This document shows positions 1 to 10,000 of a stretch of 10,000 nucleotides of DNA, in pieces; position 1 is the first letter of the stretch, and every line of letters begins with the position of its first letter. The stretch lies in contig KV908379.1 in assembly GCA_002005505.1 (NCBI GenBank), forward strand, positions 517,295 to 527,294. Reading direction: 5' to 3'. The notes under the pieces are model-generated. The model was not told where the DNA came from and searched no databases. It saw nothing but the letters and a program-made list of their open reading frames with translations. The position numbers were made by a program, and so were the translations under genes. This DNA comes from Botryococcus braunii (Eukaryota > Chlorophyta > Trebouxiophyceae).

Positions 1-299
<299 letters not shown>

Positions 300-522
300 A
301 ATCAATTCAGACTTGCGGGCGGTTGTTGCGTATGAGTGGAAGGGGGATTTGGCACAGGTGGAGGCTGGCGATGTGGTGGTAATGGGATCAGACGGATTGT
401 GGGACAATTTAGCTCAGGACAGAATGGTGGCTGAGGTGCGGGAGGCTCTGGCAGCCAAGGAGAAAGCTCCCGAGCTGATGAGGAGGCTCAGCCACACCGC
501 TTTCAACAAGTCAATTGACAGG
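300..522 (+). other. PP2C exon A (coding)
   Basis: The acceptor is TTGCTTCTTCTCAG ending at 299, a good pyrimidine tract. Base 300 completes a codon begun in the previous exon, so the upstream intron is phase 2. The frame runs from ATC at 301 to AGG at 520-522, and the donor is GTGCGC at 523. The frame stays open to 639, but the protein-like sequence stops matching PP2C proteins after SIDR, so the extension is read as intron. Confidence 0.82.
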
Positions 523-1220
523 GTGCGCTGCACACCTCTACCTGCGGGGCCTCTCGGTCAGGCGGGGGCACCTCCCAGGCTGCCCCCGTCGGGCAAATGC
601 GAAGGAATGCTACGTGAAGCAATGTGGGAAGCGGTGTAGATAGGGGTTAGACACGAATGGATCAACATCATTATAAGCCGTTGGGCCTCTGCCCCCTTCA
701 AGTTGACAGAGCAGGGGCTACAAACATAGAGACAGTCACAGAGACAGAGGGGGAAGGGGAGGAGAAGGTAGGGGGCATGGAAACTGTGTGCTGGCTAAAA
801 TTTTGTAATTGGAGCTGTGGGGGAGACAGTGTATAGTGTGACCTTCAGCCGATCGATAGTGTGTCGATATCGTCTGCTTCGTGTGTCAGTATAATCATAG
901 CTGGGGGTTGAGGAGGCAAGTCCGTCAAAGAGCTCCAGTTTTCAGTTCTTGGCTCTTACTGTAGGCACAGCACAGGCGCACTGTGCTCGACCATTTCTTT
1001 TGTCAAGTGTTTGCGGGTCGTCTCCAGGTTGATGGAGTCGCTGTTCACTCTCCTACAGAAAGGGAAGGAGACCCACATGAGGGCGCAGGAGTTGAACGGT
1101 GGAGGGGGTGTGCAGGAAGCGGACACTCCCTACTCGCTTGGAGCAACAGAGGCATTCCAAATGGTGTTTCGTGGGGGAAAACCTGATGACATCACAGTCC
1201 TAGTGGCGCTCATTACGTGA
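300..1220 (+). CDS. PP2C-type protein phosphatase, PTC7/PPTC7-like, 3' end of gene (2 exons)
   Basis: This is the C-terminal part of a metal-dependent Ser/Thr phosphatase that hydrolyses phosphoprotein esters with Mn/Mg at a binuclear site. Exon 300-522 gives 74 complete codons and exon 1116-1217 gives 34, then TGA at 1218-1220. Residues 23-37 of the visible part read GDVVVMGSDGLWDNL, the PP2C block whose SDG Asp binds metal. The last exon carries GGKPDDITVLVA, the terminal PP2C block with the second metal-binding Asp (DDIT), and stops four residues later (LIT), as in PTC7 proteins. Joining the exons gives FNKSIDR-EADTPYS, the spacing expected before the GGKPDD motif. The N-terminal two thirds, including the first metal site and any targeting peptide, lie upstream of the window. 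PTC7/PPTC7 proteins act in mitochondria in yeast and animals, while plant and algal relatives vary, so location here is unknown. The family call is firm; the PTC7 subgroup is likely but not proven. Confidence 0.88.
523..1115 (+). other. Intron of PP2C gene
   Basis: This is a 593-bp phase-0 intron from GTGCGC to TGCAG. Inside it, a purine-rich stretch at about 730-777 consists of GAGACAG, GGGGAAGGGG and AGGAGAAGG runs. There is no long microsatellite and no RNA gene I can recognise. Confidence 0.7.
1116..1220 (+). other. PP2C terminal exon (coding plus stop)
   Basis: The acceptor is GTGTGCAG ending at 1115, and the exon starts in phase 0 with GAA GCG GAC. It encodes EADTPYSLGATEAF, then RGGKPDDITVLVALIT and TGA. 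The 30 bases before the acceptor are rich in G rather than pyrimidine (GGAGGGGGTG), which is weak for a 3' splice site. The choice rests on the protein match and on phase agreement with the exon ending at 522. An open frame continues upstream to 1011 but does not resemble the family. Confidence 0.8.
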
Positions 1221-1624
1221 TCTGCCCGTTCAGCCTCCTTTCCGGCACAGGAAGCCGCCTCCGCATCCTCCCCCCCCCCCCTGTGCACTGTGGCTGCTCT
1301 TCTGCGTAATGCGTATCGCAGATGTTGTGTGTTCCGCCTGACCTTGAGGGCCCCTGATTGTTGACAGGGTCAGCTTGTCGTGCTGCTTGCATCTACACCG
1401 TTCATTTAAGTAAAGGACGCCACAGGAGAGTTTCTACTGTGAGACTTCTGCCTTTTCTAAATAGATACTCGACGGCTTGGCATTGGTTGCCACCCTCTGG
1501 GTCAAAAGACCCCCCCAAAAAAAAATTTTCCTGCCCAACCTCTTCGCTCCCCTCTCGGACTACCTGCCGAGCCAGTTGCGCAGCAAACCTGGGGGCACCC
1601 GTGCCCAGCACTCTCTCAAGAATG
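1221..1624. other. Downstream flank of PP2C gene; no gene seen
   Basis: This is presumably 3' UTR followed by intergenic DNA. No AATAAA polyadenylation signal is visible. It contains a C12 run (1270-1281) and a C7-A9 run (1510-1525). Open frames here run on into the CA repeat and show no family resemblance. Confidence 0.5.
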
Positions 1625-1640
1625 CACGCACGTGCGCGCG

Positions 1641-1738
<98 letters not shown>

Positions 1739-1753
1739 GCACACACATGTGTG
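1625..1753. repeat. Compound microsatellite (GC)8-(CA)16-C-(CA)27-(CG)
   Basis: (GC)8 occupies 1634-1649. (CA)16 follows at 1649-1680, a single inserted C at 1681 shifts the register, and (CA)27 covers 1682-1735. A short CGCG and the palindrome CACACATGTGTG (1742-1753) close the tract. It lies about 400 bp past the PP2C stop codon. The Thr-His, His-Thr and Cys-Val peptides it can encode are artefacts of the dinucleotide repeat. Confidence 0.97.
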
Positions 1754-1853
1754 CAGCAGAGCACAGTGAATCTCGTGCTGCGGTGAGAAGGCCCCACCCC
1801 CTCCCCCACACACACACATTACCGTGGCAGGGCTAAGTCGTTTTTAGCACATC

Positions 1854-1873
1854 TGAAAGCAAGCTTGCTTTCA
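1854..1873. repeat. 20-bp perfect palindrome
   Basis: TGAAAGCAAGCTTGCTTTCA is its own reverse complement with no loop. It stands alone in gene-free DNA about 100 bp after the CA/CG microsatellite. It could be a dimer binding site or chance; no neighbour indicates a role. Confidence 0.9.
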
Positions 1874-2070
1874 ATATGTTGGTGATCTTCAACACCAGGA
1901 CATCAACAGTGCCATGGACCGCAGTGTTCATTGTATCTAAACGTCCTAGGGCCCCTCCGTTGTTGTGGATTTGTCCTAGCATGCTTGAGCTGGGCCACCA
2001 CCCATGGCCAGTGCTAACAAAAGGCGGCCATTGAAACAAGGTTTGTGGCCAACTTGATGCGCTGTTAGGG

Positions 2071-2138
2071 TATCTAGTATCTGTTCTAGTATCTAGTATC
2101 TGTTCTAGTATCTAGTATCTGTATCTAGTATCTGTTAC
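2071..2138. repeat. 19-bp tandem repeat, about 3.5 copies
   Basis: The unit TATCTAGTATCTGTTCTAG occurs at 2071-2089 and exactly again at 2090-2108. A shortened 13-base copy (2109-2121) and a diverging copy (2122-2138) follow. The unit contains a shorter inner repeat (TATCTAG, TATCTG). The exact first copies suggest recent slippage. Confidence 0.92.
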
Positions 2139-2346
2139 TGTATCTTGGCGGTATTGAGCTGGCCTTGACAGGTGTTGGAACATACCCATGGTCGTGAAAA
2201 GGTGGAGGACGACTCGAAGAAAGAAAGTAAGTTTTTCATTTAGCTTGCTGATGGAGCTTCCAGGAGTTGAGAGGTTCGGATCAGTTATGGGCAAGAGTCA
2301 CCCCCACTTTTCAAGCCAGACCCATGTTGATTATGGAACTGGCTAA

Positions 2347-2480
2347 AATTCGGTTGTTGATGGTTCTTGCGTGCAAGGCTCATTCAACTTGTCAAGTTGA
2401 CCATCAACAGTTTTAAAAGACTGCATCCACCCTTGTACGGATGTAGGCTTTACATTCACGTTTGCGCATCGAAGATACTG
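2347..2480. repeat. Old dispersed repeat, copy A
   Basis: By eye this stretch aligns with 4455-4585 in the same order. Both have a GTTG-rich start, then GCAAGG, CTTGTCA, CAAC-G-T, CATCC, GGATGTAG, GTTTGC and GAAGATAC. Identity is partial (perhaps two thirds), with small indels. Read on the minus strand, both give similar broken peptides (PTSVQGWMQS here, TTSMQIRMHS in copy B). That suggests remains of one coding or mobile sequence. No family is recognised. Confidence 0.5.
2355..2409. repeat. Nested inverted repeat
   Basis: The outer arms TGTTGATGGT (2355-2364) and ACCATCAACA (2400-2409) are perfect reverse complements. Inside, next to the right arm, lies a second near-complete palindrome, CAACTTG-T-CAAGTTG (2385-2399). 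The whole could fold into a two-part hairpin of 55 bases. It lies within the old repeat copy at 2347-2480. Confidence 0.75.
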
Positions 2481-2499
2481 GCCGCACTGGGCACCTCAA

Positions 2500-2889
2500 T
2501 CAAATAGGCGTTGGAGCCAAGCTGTGAGTTCCTGTACACACGTCAGGCAGTACAGTGCTGAACCTCGCGAGAGAGGACTCCAGAGAAATTCCCTGCCTTG
2601 CTTCTAAGCTGGCCAGTAGCCACGAATTGTGGCTAAGCATAATGTGCGATGCATGTTCATGAGTGTGCTGAGCAAGTGAAGCAGAATAGATTTGAATCGA
2701 CCCATCACAGAGGGGCGTGCAGGGTGTCAGAATTCTTTTCGGTGCTGCAGGATTCGCATATGAACAAAACCGCTGAAGTATGAAGCATAGAAAGCAGGCT
2801 TAATGGTGGAAAAGTCTCAACAGGCTCCCTTTCACGGGTTCGCATCAGGACGTGTAGCCCCTGAATTGTAAAAATTGTGCGGAGCCTAA
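2500..2889. other. Gene-free stretch
   Basis: This stretch between the old repeat copy and the minisatellite shows no open frame with protein character, no RNA gene and no obvious repeat. Confidence 0.5.
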
Positions 2890-3717
2890 AATCTAGGGCC
2901 CCGGAGGAAGCTCAGCTATGTGGAAGGGGGGGCCCTGCTGGAAATTCACTTTGGGGGCGGGTCCCCCGAGATTAGGTCTCCTGAGTGCCGGGTCTCCCAA
3001 GGGCATGTGACAGGAGGGGTCCTCAGGGAAGGTCACACTATCTGTGCCTGCTTACTAAGTCAATCAAAATGCCTGAGTGAAAGTCGATATAGACAGCAAT
3101 TGTTACAAAATAAGTTGAGTGCACCCCTGAGGGAAGCGTGCTCTAAAGCTGGGGCATCTAAGGGGATTTCAGTTGAGCGCTGGGCCCCTCATAAAAGCTC
3201 AATCAGCAGCTGGGGCCTCTGAAGACATTCACTTGAGCGTTCTGGCCCCCAAGGGAAGCTCTCACTCGAGCGCTGAGGTCCCTGAGGGAAGTCCACTTGA
3301 GCGCTGGGGCTTTTGAGAGCGGAAGCCCCACTTCAGGGCTTGGATCCATACAGGAAGTTGGCTTGAGCGCTGGGGCTTGTGAGAAAAGCTCACTTGAGTG
3401 CTGGGGCCCTTCAGGGAAGCTCAGTTGAGTGCTCGTGGCCACTTAAGAGTCTCACTTAAATGCCAGGGCCCCTGAGACAAGATTGCGTATGTGGCCGGCC
3501 CCCAGTCGACGGTCTCTCGGTCTTCCAGGGTCATGTGGATGCTGAGGGCCCCAAGGGAAGGTCATTCGAGTGGGAGGCGCCTGTGGAAGGCTGATTTGCG
3601 TGCCAGGGCTCTTGAAGGAAACTCAGCTCAGGTATCGTGGCCCATGAGGCAAAGCCCACTAGAGAACCGGGGCCCCTGGGGAAATCCTGCGTAGAGCACC
3701 AAGGGCTCAAGGGGAAT
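2890..3717. repeat. Degenerate 31-bp minisatellite
   Basis: The recurring core is CTTGAGCGCTGGGG, followed by CCCTGAGGGAAG. Taking the TTGAG point of each unit, starts fall at 3173, 3203, 3233, 3266, 3297, 3332, 3363, 3394, 3425 and 3456. The spacing is 30-35, most often 31. From 3113 to about 3717 this gives roughly 19-20 units. The left part (2890-3035) is more decayed, and 3040-3112 is an interruption. Units differ at many positions, so the array is old. A 31-bp unit changes reading frame every copy, so the open frames across it (for example minus strand 3203-3442) are not convincing genes. Confidence 0.9.
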
Positions 3718-4290
3718 TCCTTCTGTTGCAAGCTTTAGCTTCGAGTAACCCTATCATTGTATGGGTAGTACCTTCTTTGACTACTGTAAAGAGGATAGTT
3801 TGGACAGGGTTAGCACCATAGGCTCCCCTGCGAAAGGCAGTTGGGTTGATAGGGGGGAAGATACTTCTGACTCGGTGGCAGCTCAATTGGAATTGTGTGC
3901 CTACCGACTCAAGTGGGAAGCCTGCCCATAGTCCCCACAGACCCCAAACGAAAAGGAAAAAGAGGGGTTAAAATGGACCTTCCGCTCAAGTAGGGTGGAA
4001 TATTTATAAGGGAGGAGCTCGTGTCAAAAGCTGGAACGGTCAGGGTGTGTCCTGTCGATCAGAGAGCAAAAACGCTACGTTTTTTTACGGAAGATGCTTG
4101 CACCAGCTCAATGTACATATTATTCTTTATTGGAAGTCATGCAGTGAGCATCATGGAGCTGGACTACTGCGTTTAGCTAGGGTTCACGCAAAGCGACGGC
4201 GAATAACAGTTGGTTGTGTGGCAACCGGGGTCCTTAGTTACAGCACCCGTCTTGTTTGTGACAGGCCAGCCAGCGGTGCTCGCCACGGTG
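3718..4290. other. Gene-free stretch
   Basis: No supported gene. A TATA-like TATTTATAAGG at about 4001-4011 is the only promoter-like motif, and no convincing coding exon follows it. Open frames on the two strands between 4047 and 4454 overlap each other and resemble nothing I know. Confidence 0.45.
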
Positions 4291-4454
4291 TTTGACACTT
4301 TCTTCGAATGCTGAAGCGATTGTGAAGAAGATATCGAGGTCATTGAAGTTTTCCCCTGGGGTTCCTGGATCCACATGTTCATGATCCTTATAAAGGCCTT
4401 CTGAGGCCCAGCTCTATCACTCCGACACGTGTTGGTAAGGAAAGGAGCTGGCAT

Positions 4455-4585
4455 TGTATTGTTGGTGTTTGGATTTGCGGCAAGGAGACTTTTCAGCTTG
4501 TCATGCCGGCCCTCAACTGTGAATGCATCCTAATTTGCATGGATGTAGTCTTCTTGGTCATGTTTGCATGCAGAAGATACAACTG
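4455..4585. repeat. Old dispersed repeat, copy B
   Basis: This is the partner of the copy at 2347-2480, in the same orientation and about 2.1 kb away, with the 31-bp minisatellite between them. The clearest shared blocks are GGATGTAG followed by GTTTGC and GAAGATAC (about 4541-4576). Its minus-strand reading lies directly downstream of the open frame at 4697-5005, so it may be the tail of the same decayed element. Confidence 0.5.
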
Positions 4586-4696
4586 GATGTTAGCAGTCTC
4601 CCATTGGAGGGTGACAGAGGGTGGAGGCTGATACAAGGTGCCCCTTGCTGCGACTTCGACTTGCAAATAGGTTCTGAAACTAGGCGTGACTCTCAT

Positions 4697-5005
4697 TCAT
4701 AAATGAGATCGTACGGGATTTGTTTTAAAAGACTCCCTGAAAACCTTTTTTCGGTGATGTTTCGCATTTGCTGCTTGATGCCAAGGTGCTTCACCAATGG
4801 AGTACTTTGCTGCAAGATTGGAGGTTGTAGTGTGATGTAGTGCAAGGCAGCGCTCACCAATGTGCTTGCAAGTCAGTGTGGGGCCATCTGACGGGATTGG
4901 CAGCATCTTGCCAAATTCTTTATCAGTGCAGCTGCAATTGCATTCCAATAAATGCTGCAGAAGTTTGGACGTAGCGATCCTTTGCATAAGGATGGAGGAC
5001 GCCAA
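4697..5005 (-). other. Open reading frame of unknown nature (possible decayed element)
   Basis: This is a 102-codon minus-strand frame, the longest in the gene-free centre that does not depend on a simple repeat. It has mixed composition with several Cys and His residues (CNCSC near the N-terminus; CKHIGERC in the middle; a basic HHRKK near the end). I recognise no family. Downstream on the same strand the sequence enters old repeat copy B. Upstream a separate minus-strand frame lies at 5136-5345. The pair could be broken coding sequence of a mobile element, exons of an unknown gene, or chance. Confidence 0.25.
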
Positions 5006-5135
5006 TATAGAACTGTCCCATGCGGGTGTGGCTAACAGTGCTTGCTGTGGGGTTTTCTGTATTCTCGCATGCTCGAACGCAAGGGCTGGGGAACCTTAAG
5101 GAATGTGCTTCTGGAGCACTTTTGGGGATTTTGTT

Positions 5136-5345
5136 TTACCATTTGAGCAGTATGCACCCACCACAGAAGGGATTAATGATAGGATGGGTGTTGGCTTTGC
5201 CTGGGCCCAGCCTGTCAGGCTCGTCTGGGAAGGTAATTTGAAAGCTAGAGGCAATAAGGGTATCCTTGCCAGCGCCGTTCAAAATGAGTGTACTGTTGTC
5301 ATCAGGTCCGAATGTTCTTCGGCAAAAGGTTATGTAAAGCCACAT
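5136..5345 (-). other. Open reading frame of unknown nature
   Basis: This 69-codon minus-strand frame has ordinary protein-like composition (GPDDNSTLILNGAGKD, then ITFPDEPDRLGPGKANTHP). Its TGG TAA end overlaps a possible donor (TG|GTAAAA), so splicing toward the frame at 4697-5005 is conceivable. No family is recognised, and no start context or promoter supports it. Confidence 0.22.
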
Positions 5346-6360
5346 GTCACCTGCTTCCTGGATGCTTGCCGCAAGTTGTGCGGGCGCCTACCTGTGCCCC
5401 TGCTCTTCTAGCTAGCGCTGTGAAGCCGGTCTTCACCTTGCCCCACCCCTCCTCCCGTCCAAATTTCAGACGTCACCCTCTACCCTTACCAGTGATCCTC
5501 GCCTGGAGAAAGGGAACTGGTATCAGGATCTGATTATAGTACTTGTCGATCCTACAGGGATCGACAATGTCCCCTCATGTTCTTCCGCCAGTGTTTCTTC
5601 ATTCTTATCGTTGTCCTTTCCACGTCGTCTCTGTCCTCTTTTTCCCCTTCCGTTGTCTTCCCCCTCTTTGTATATCACGGTTGAGCATTTGTTTTCGTCA
5701 CTTGCGTCCATGGCCCCTGTGCTTCCGCGTACCAGCATGTAGGATATGGTTCGCGGTTGGGATATGCTTCACTTGTCACTTGAAATGCAAAAGAGGGGGG
5801 GGGGGGGGGGCCTTGCCCAGAACGTTGAGAATGTCTGTTATTGTCTGTCGCTGTCTTTGGCCGTCTTTGCGCCCAATGGGGAACCCATAATGGTGCGCCG
5901 TGCCATTGTCTGTCCCCGTCTTGGCCGTATGGAGTTTTATGGAGGGCTCGTTATCCAGCTGGCATTCTGACGGCGCCCCTCAGCGAACTCCATGCATGCA
6001 ACAACGGGGACAGATATCAATGACATGGGGCAGCATGACACCACAAATTGCGTGTATTTCTGTGTTTGTATACATGCACGTGCTGAAGTGGCATAAGCTG
6101 GCAGTCCTCGCCTGTGGGCAATCACTTTAGCTACTTATGAGCCAGCATAAACGAACAAATGTTACTTGTGAGCGAGTTTTCAAAAGTAGCATTTCAAAGC
6201 AGGGCAGGGATCCGGATAGAGAATGAGCCGATACACAGAATCTCTAATGTTTGGATGCGGTTTGTTGTTCAGTATGCAAGGAGTGTGTTGCCGAGAGTCA
6301 TGATTAAGGACAACTTATTAGGGAGTTGTGCATGGGTTCCTTGCATTCTGTGTCTTTTTC
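5346..6360. other. Gene-free stretch with pyrimidine-rich tract and G16 run
   Basis: No supported gene. About 5568-5700 is strongly pyrimidine-rich on the + strand, and its complement encodes a low-complexity Lys/Arg/Glu/Asp peptide that I regard as composition-driven. A G16 run lies at 5795-5810. Between 5830 and 5930 short TGTCTGT and GTCTTGGCCGT motifs recur without a regular period. Confidence 0.45.
5543..5567. repeat. Perfect 10-bp hairpin
   Basis: The arms TTGTCGATCC (5543-5552) and GGATCGACAA (5558-5567) surround a 5-base loop. No T run follows, and no gene ends here, so a terminator role is not suggested. Confidence 0.85.
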
Positions 6361-6363
6361 TGG

Positions 6364-6431
6364 CTTGCTTCAGACACAGAGGGGTGTGATGGTTGTCTAT
6401 CTCTCAGTCTTGCTTCAGACACAGAAGGGTG
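6364..6431. repeat. 23-bp direct repeat pair
   Basis: CTTGCTTCAGACACAGA followed by A or G and GGGTG occurs at 6364-6386 and 6409-6431, with one mismatch and a 45-base spacing. It may be a local tandem duplication whose spacer diverged, or the edge of the hairpin-rich segment that follows. Confidence 0.85.
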
Positions 6432-6475
6432 CTAAGCTTGGGGGCTGGGAGTTGATCTGAAGCCCGAGGGAGCGG

Positions 6476-6596
6476 AAGTCCCTCAGGGACTACGCTTTTC
6501 AGGGGTTCGCCGTCCGGAGTCCGCACCTGACCCCGAGCCCTCGGGGGACTGATAGTTGAGCGATCATCCGGATGGGTCCTCGGGGACCCGTGATCG
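6476..6596. repeat. Cluster of GC-rich hairpins
   Basis: Three compact inverted repeats sit within 120 bases. AGTCCCT-C-AGGGACT is at 6477-6491. CCCCGAG-CC-CTCGGGG is at 6531-6546. A two-level stem follows: CGATCA (6561-6566) pairs with TGATCG (6591-6596), enclosing GGGTCC-TCGG-GGACCC (6574-6589). The GC content contrasts with the flanks. Such clustering suggests a structured RNA or the end of a mobile element, but I cannot match it to a known family. Confidence 0.7.
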
Positions 6597-6599
6597 GAA

Positions 6600-7240
6600 C
6601 AGGTCCCAAGAATAGCGACCAAGGTTACTTGAGGTTCGGGGAAGCCGCCTGCCCTTGGCCCGCAAAGTACACTGTCAGACCAAAACTGTTTATTTGATTC
6701 ATTAAGTTACATTTCTGGTGGGTATTGTGGTTGAAATGGGAGGTTCATCTCTCCTGAGTCGATTTCCGGTTTCTCTGTATTAGACAACACGCCCACACCA
6801 CGGCATTATTTTGAGTGGCGTGGCTCATCCATACTAATAATGCGCAATATACCTGATATATGTACGTCAGTGGCCTAGTGTTGCTCCGGTGACTCACCTG
6901 CTTGGAGATTTCGGGGTCGCAATCTGATGGCAACCGACCCAAGATACTTTACGGCTAAAGAGGTTAGAATGATCCCGAATCACTACATAGCTCTCAAACC
7001 AAGCATGATTAACCTGTTTTAGTACAACGTTGTTTAAATCATAGTCGCTCTTACTACAGGCAGTGGCTATGTACCGCCTGAAGGTTCCCTTGCATTCTTG
7101 CGCAAATTTCTTGAAGCAGGCAAACTTAATTAGAATAGGGTAATCCAGCTGAGCTTCAGGCCCTCTAGAATTATATTGCAGTTATAGAATGATAGCACTA
7201 CAAGCAAACTGTTCTGACAGATATTCTCATCAAAAATTTC
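6600..7240. other. Gene-free stretch
   Basis: No supported gene, RNA or repeat. The minus-strand frame at 6745-6942 has no recognisable features. Confidence 0.45.
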
Positions 7241-7286
7241 TTTTTTTTTTTTTTTTTTTTTTTTTTTTGGGGGGGGGGGGGGGGGG
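7241..7286. repeat. T28-G18 homopolymer pair
   Basis: An uninterrupted run of 28 T (7241-7268) passes directly into 18 G (7269-7286). On the minus strand it reads C18A28. A smaller C7A9 tract with the same polarity occurs on the + strand at 1510-1525. Run lengths may carry sequencing or assembly error. Confidence 0.95.
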
Positions 7287-7503
7287 CTCCCTACAAGCAA
7301 TGGAGTTATGAAAAGTGCCGTGCACGCTGATGGGATTCTTAACAGTGTATTTTAGGTTACACCAAGTTTCTAGCCAGTTGTTTGAGCGAAATCATTCTTA
7401 AGAAACTGACAACTGAGCAAACAATTGATAACTGGTTTCTGTTCTGACCCTCAGTTAGTGTATTCTGCTGAATGGGACAATGTACCACGATGTAGCATTA
7501 TAA
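7287..7503. other. Presumed upstream flank of CYB5D1 gene
   Basis: No gene is seen. A TATA-like ATTATAAAT lies at about 7498-7506, overlapping the tentative start codon. Loose inverted motifs (CCAGTTGTTTG near 7374; CAAACAATTGATAACTGG near 7419) are imperfect. The stretch probably holds the promoter of the downstream gene if its first exon is at 7504. Confidence 0.35.
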
Positions 7504-9981
<2,478 letters not shown>

Positions 9982-10000
9982 TTGCGGATTCCGCTGACGA

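Noticed and set aside
523..639. Continuation of the PP2C frame past 522.
   Set aside because: The added residues do not resemble PP2C proteins, whereas splicing at 523 to 1116 restores the expected C-terminal motif.
1358..1836. Open frames on both strands with Thr-His or Cys-Val runs.
   Set aside because: Produced by the CA/CG microsatellite; no conserved sequence outside the repeat.
3203..3694. Protein genes across the minisatellite (both strands).
   Set aside because: The 31-bp unit shifts frame each copy, and the open frames follow from chance lack of stops in GC-rich repeats.
2890..3717. 31-bp repeats as a CRISPR array.
   Set aside because: The units are directly adjacent and degenerate, with no unique spacers, in a eukaryotic context.
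5523..5738. Minus-strand acidic/basic peptide of 71 codons.
   Set aside because: It reflects the pyrimidine-rich composition of the + strand, with no other gene signal.
7241..7268. T28 as the poly(A) tail of a minus-strand retroposed gene.
   Set aside because: No coding or repeat body is seen immediately to the right, and the adjoining G18 makes a plain homopolymer tract more likely.

Overview
The window is nuclear DNA from a microbial eukaryote. It holds split genes with canonical GT-AG introns of about 300-620 bp, long (CA)n/(TG)n microsatellites inside those introns, a large minisatellite, and no bacterial-style gene packing. One gene is an orthologue of CYB5D1, a protein tied to motile cilia, so the organism probably makes flagellated cells. 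An alga or other flagellated protist fits; I cannot name the taxon from the sequence.

Left end (1-1220): the 3' part of a + strand gene for a PP2C-type Ser/Thr phosphatase, most like the PTC7/PPTC7 group. Two exons are visible, 300-522 and 1116-1220, in phase across a 593-bp intron. The 5' part of the gene lies outside the window. The intron before exon 300-522 carries a (CA)54 tract followed by a CG-alternating tract, ending just before the acceptor.

Middle (1221-7500): about 6.3 kb with no gene I can defend. It contains a second CA/CG microsatellite (1625-1753), a 20-bp perfect palindrome (1854-1873), a 19-bp tandem repeat (2071-2138), a degenerate 31-bp minisatellite (about 2890-3717, clearest from 3113), two old diverged copies of one sequence on either side of it (about 2347-2480 and 4455-4585), two minus-strand open frames of unknown nature (4697-5345), a cluster of GC-rich hairpins (6476-6596), and homopolymer tracts (G16 at 5795, T28G18 at 7241). 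It looks like repeat-rich intergenic DNA with decayed mobile-element remains.

Right end (about 7504-9981): a + strand CYB5D1 orthologue. Four exons join in phase (7974-8113, 8536-8617, 8932-9099, 9718-9981) and match the family from the EV-x-x-HN start of the cytochrome b5 fold to the C-terminal stop. A tentative 11-codon first exon at 7504-7536 would give a 228-residue protein. Two of its introns carry long TG/CG microsatellites. A 62-bp imperfect hairpin (7763-7824) lies just before its second exon.

Nothing links the two genes functionally beyond their shared strand. Most long open frames over the microsatellites (poly Thr-His, poly Cys-Val) are artefacts of dinucleotide repeats.
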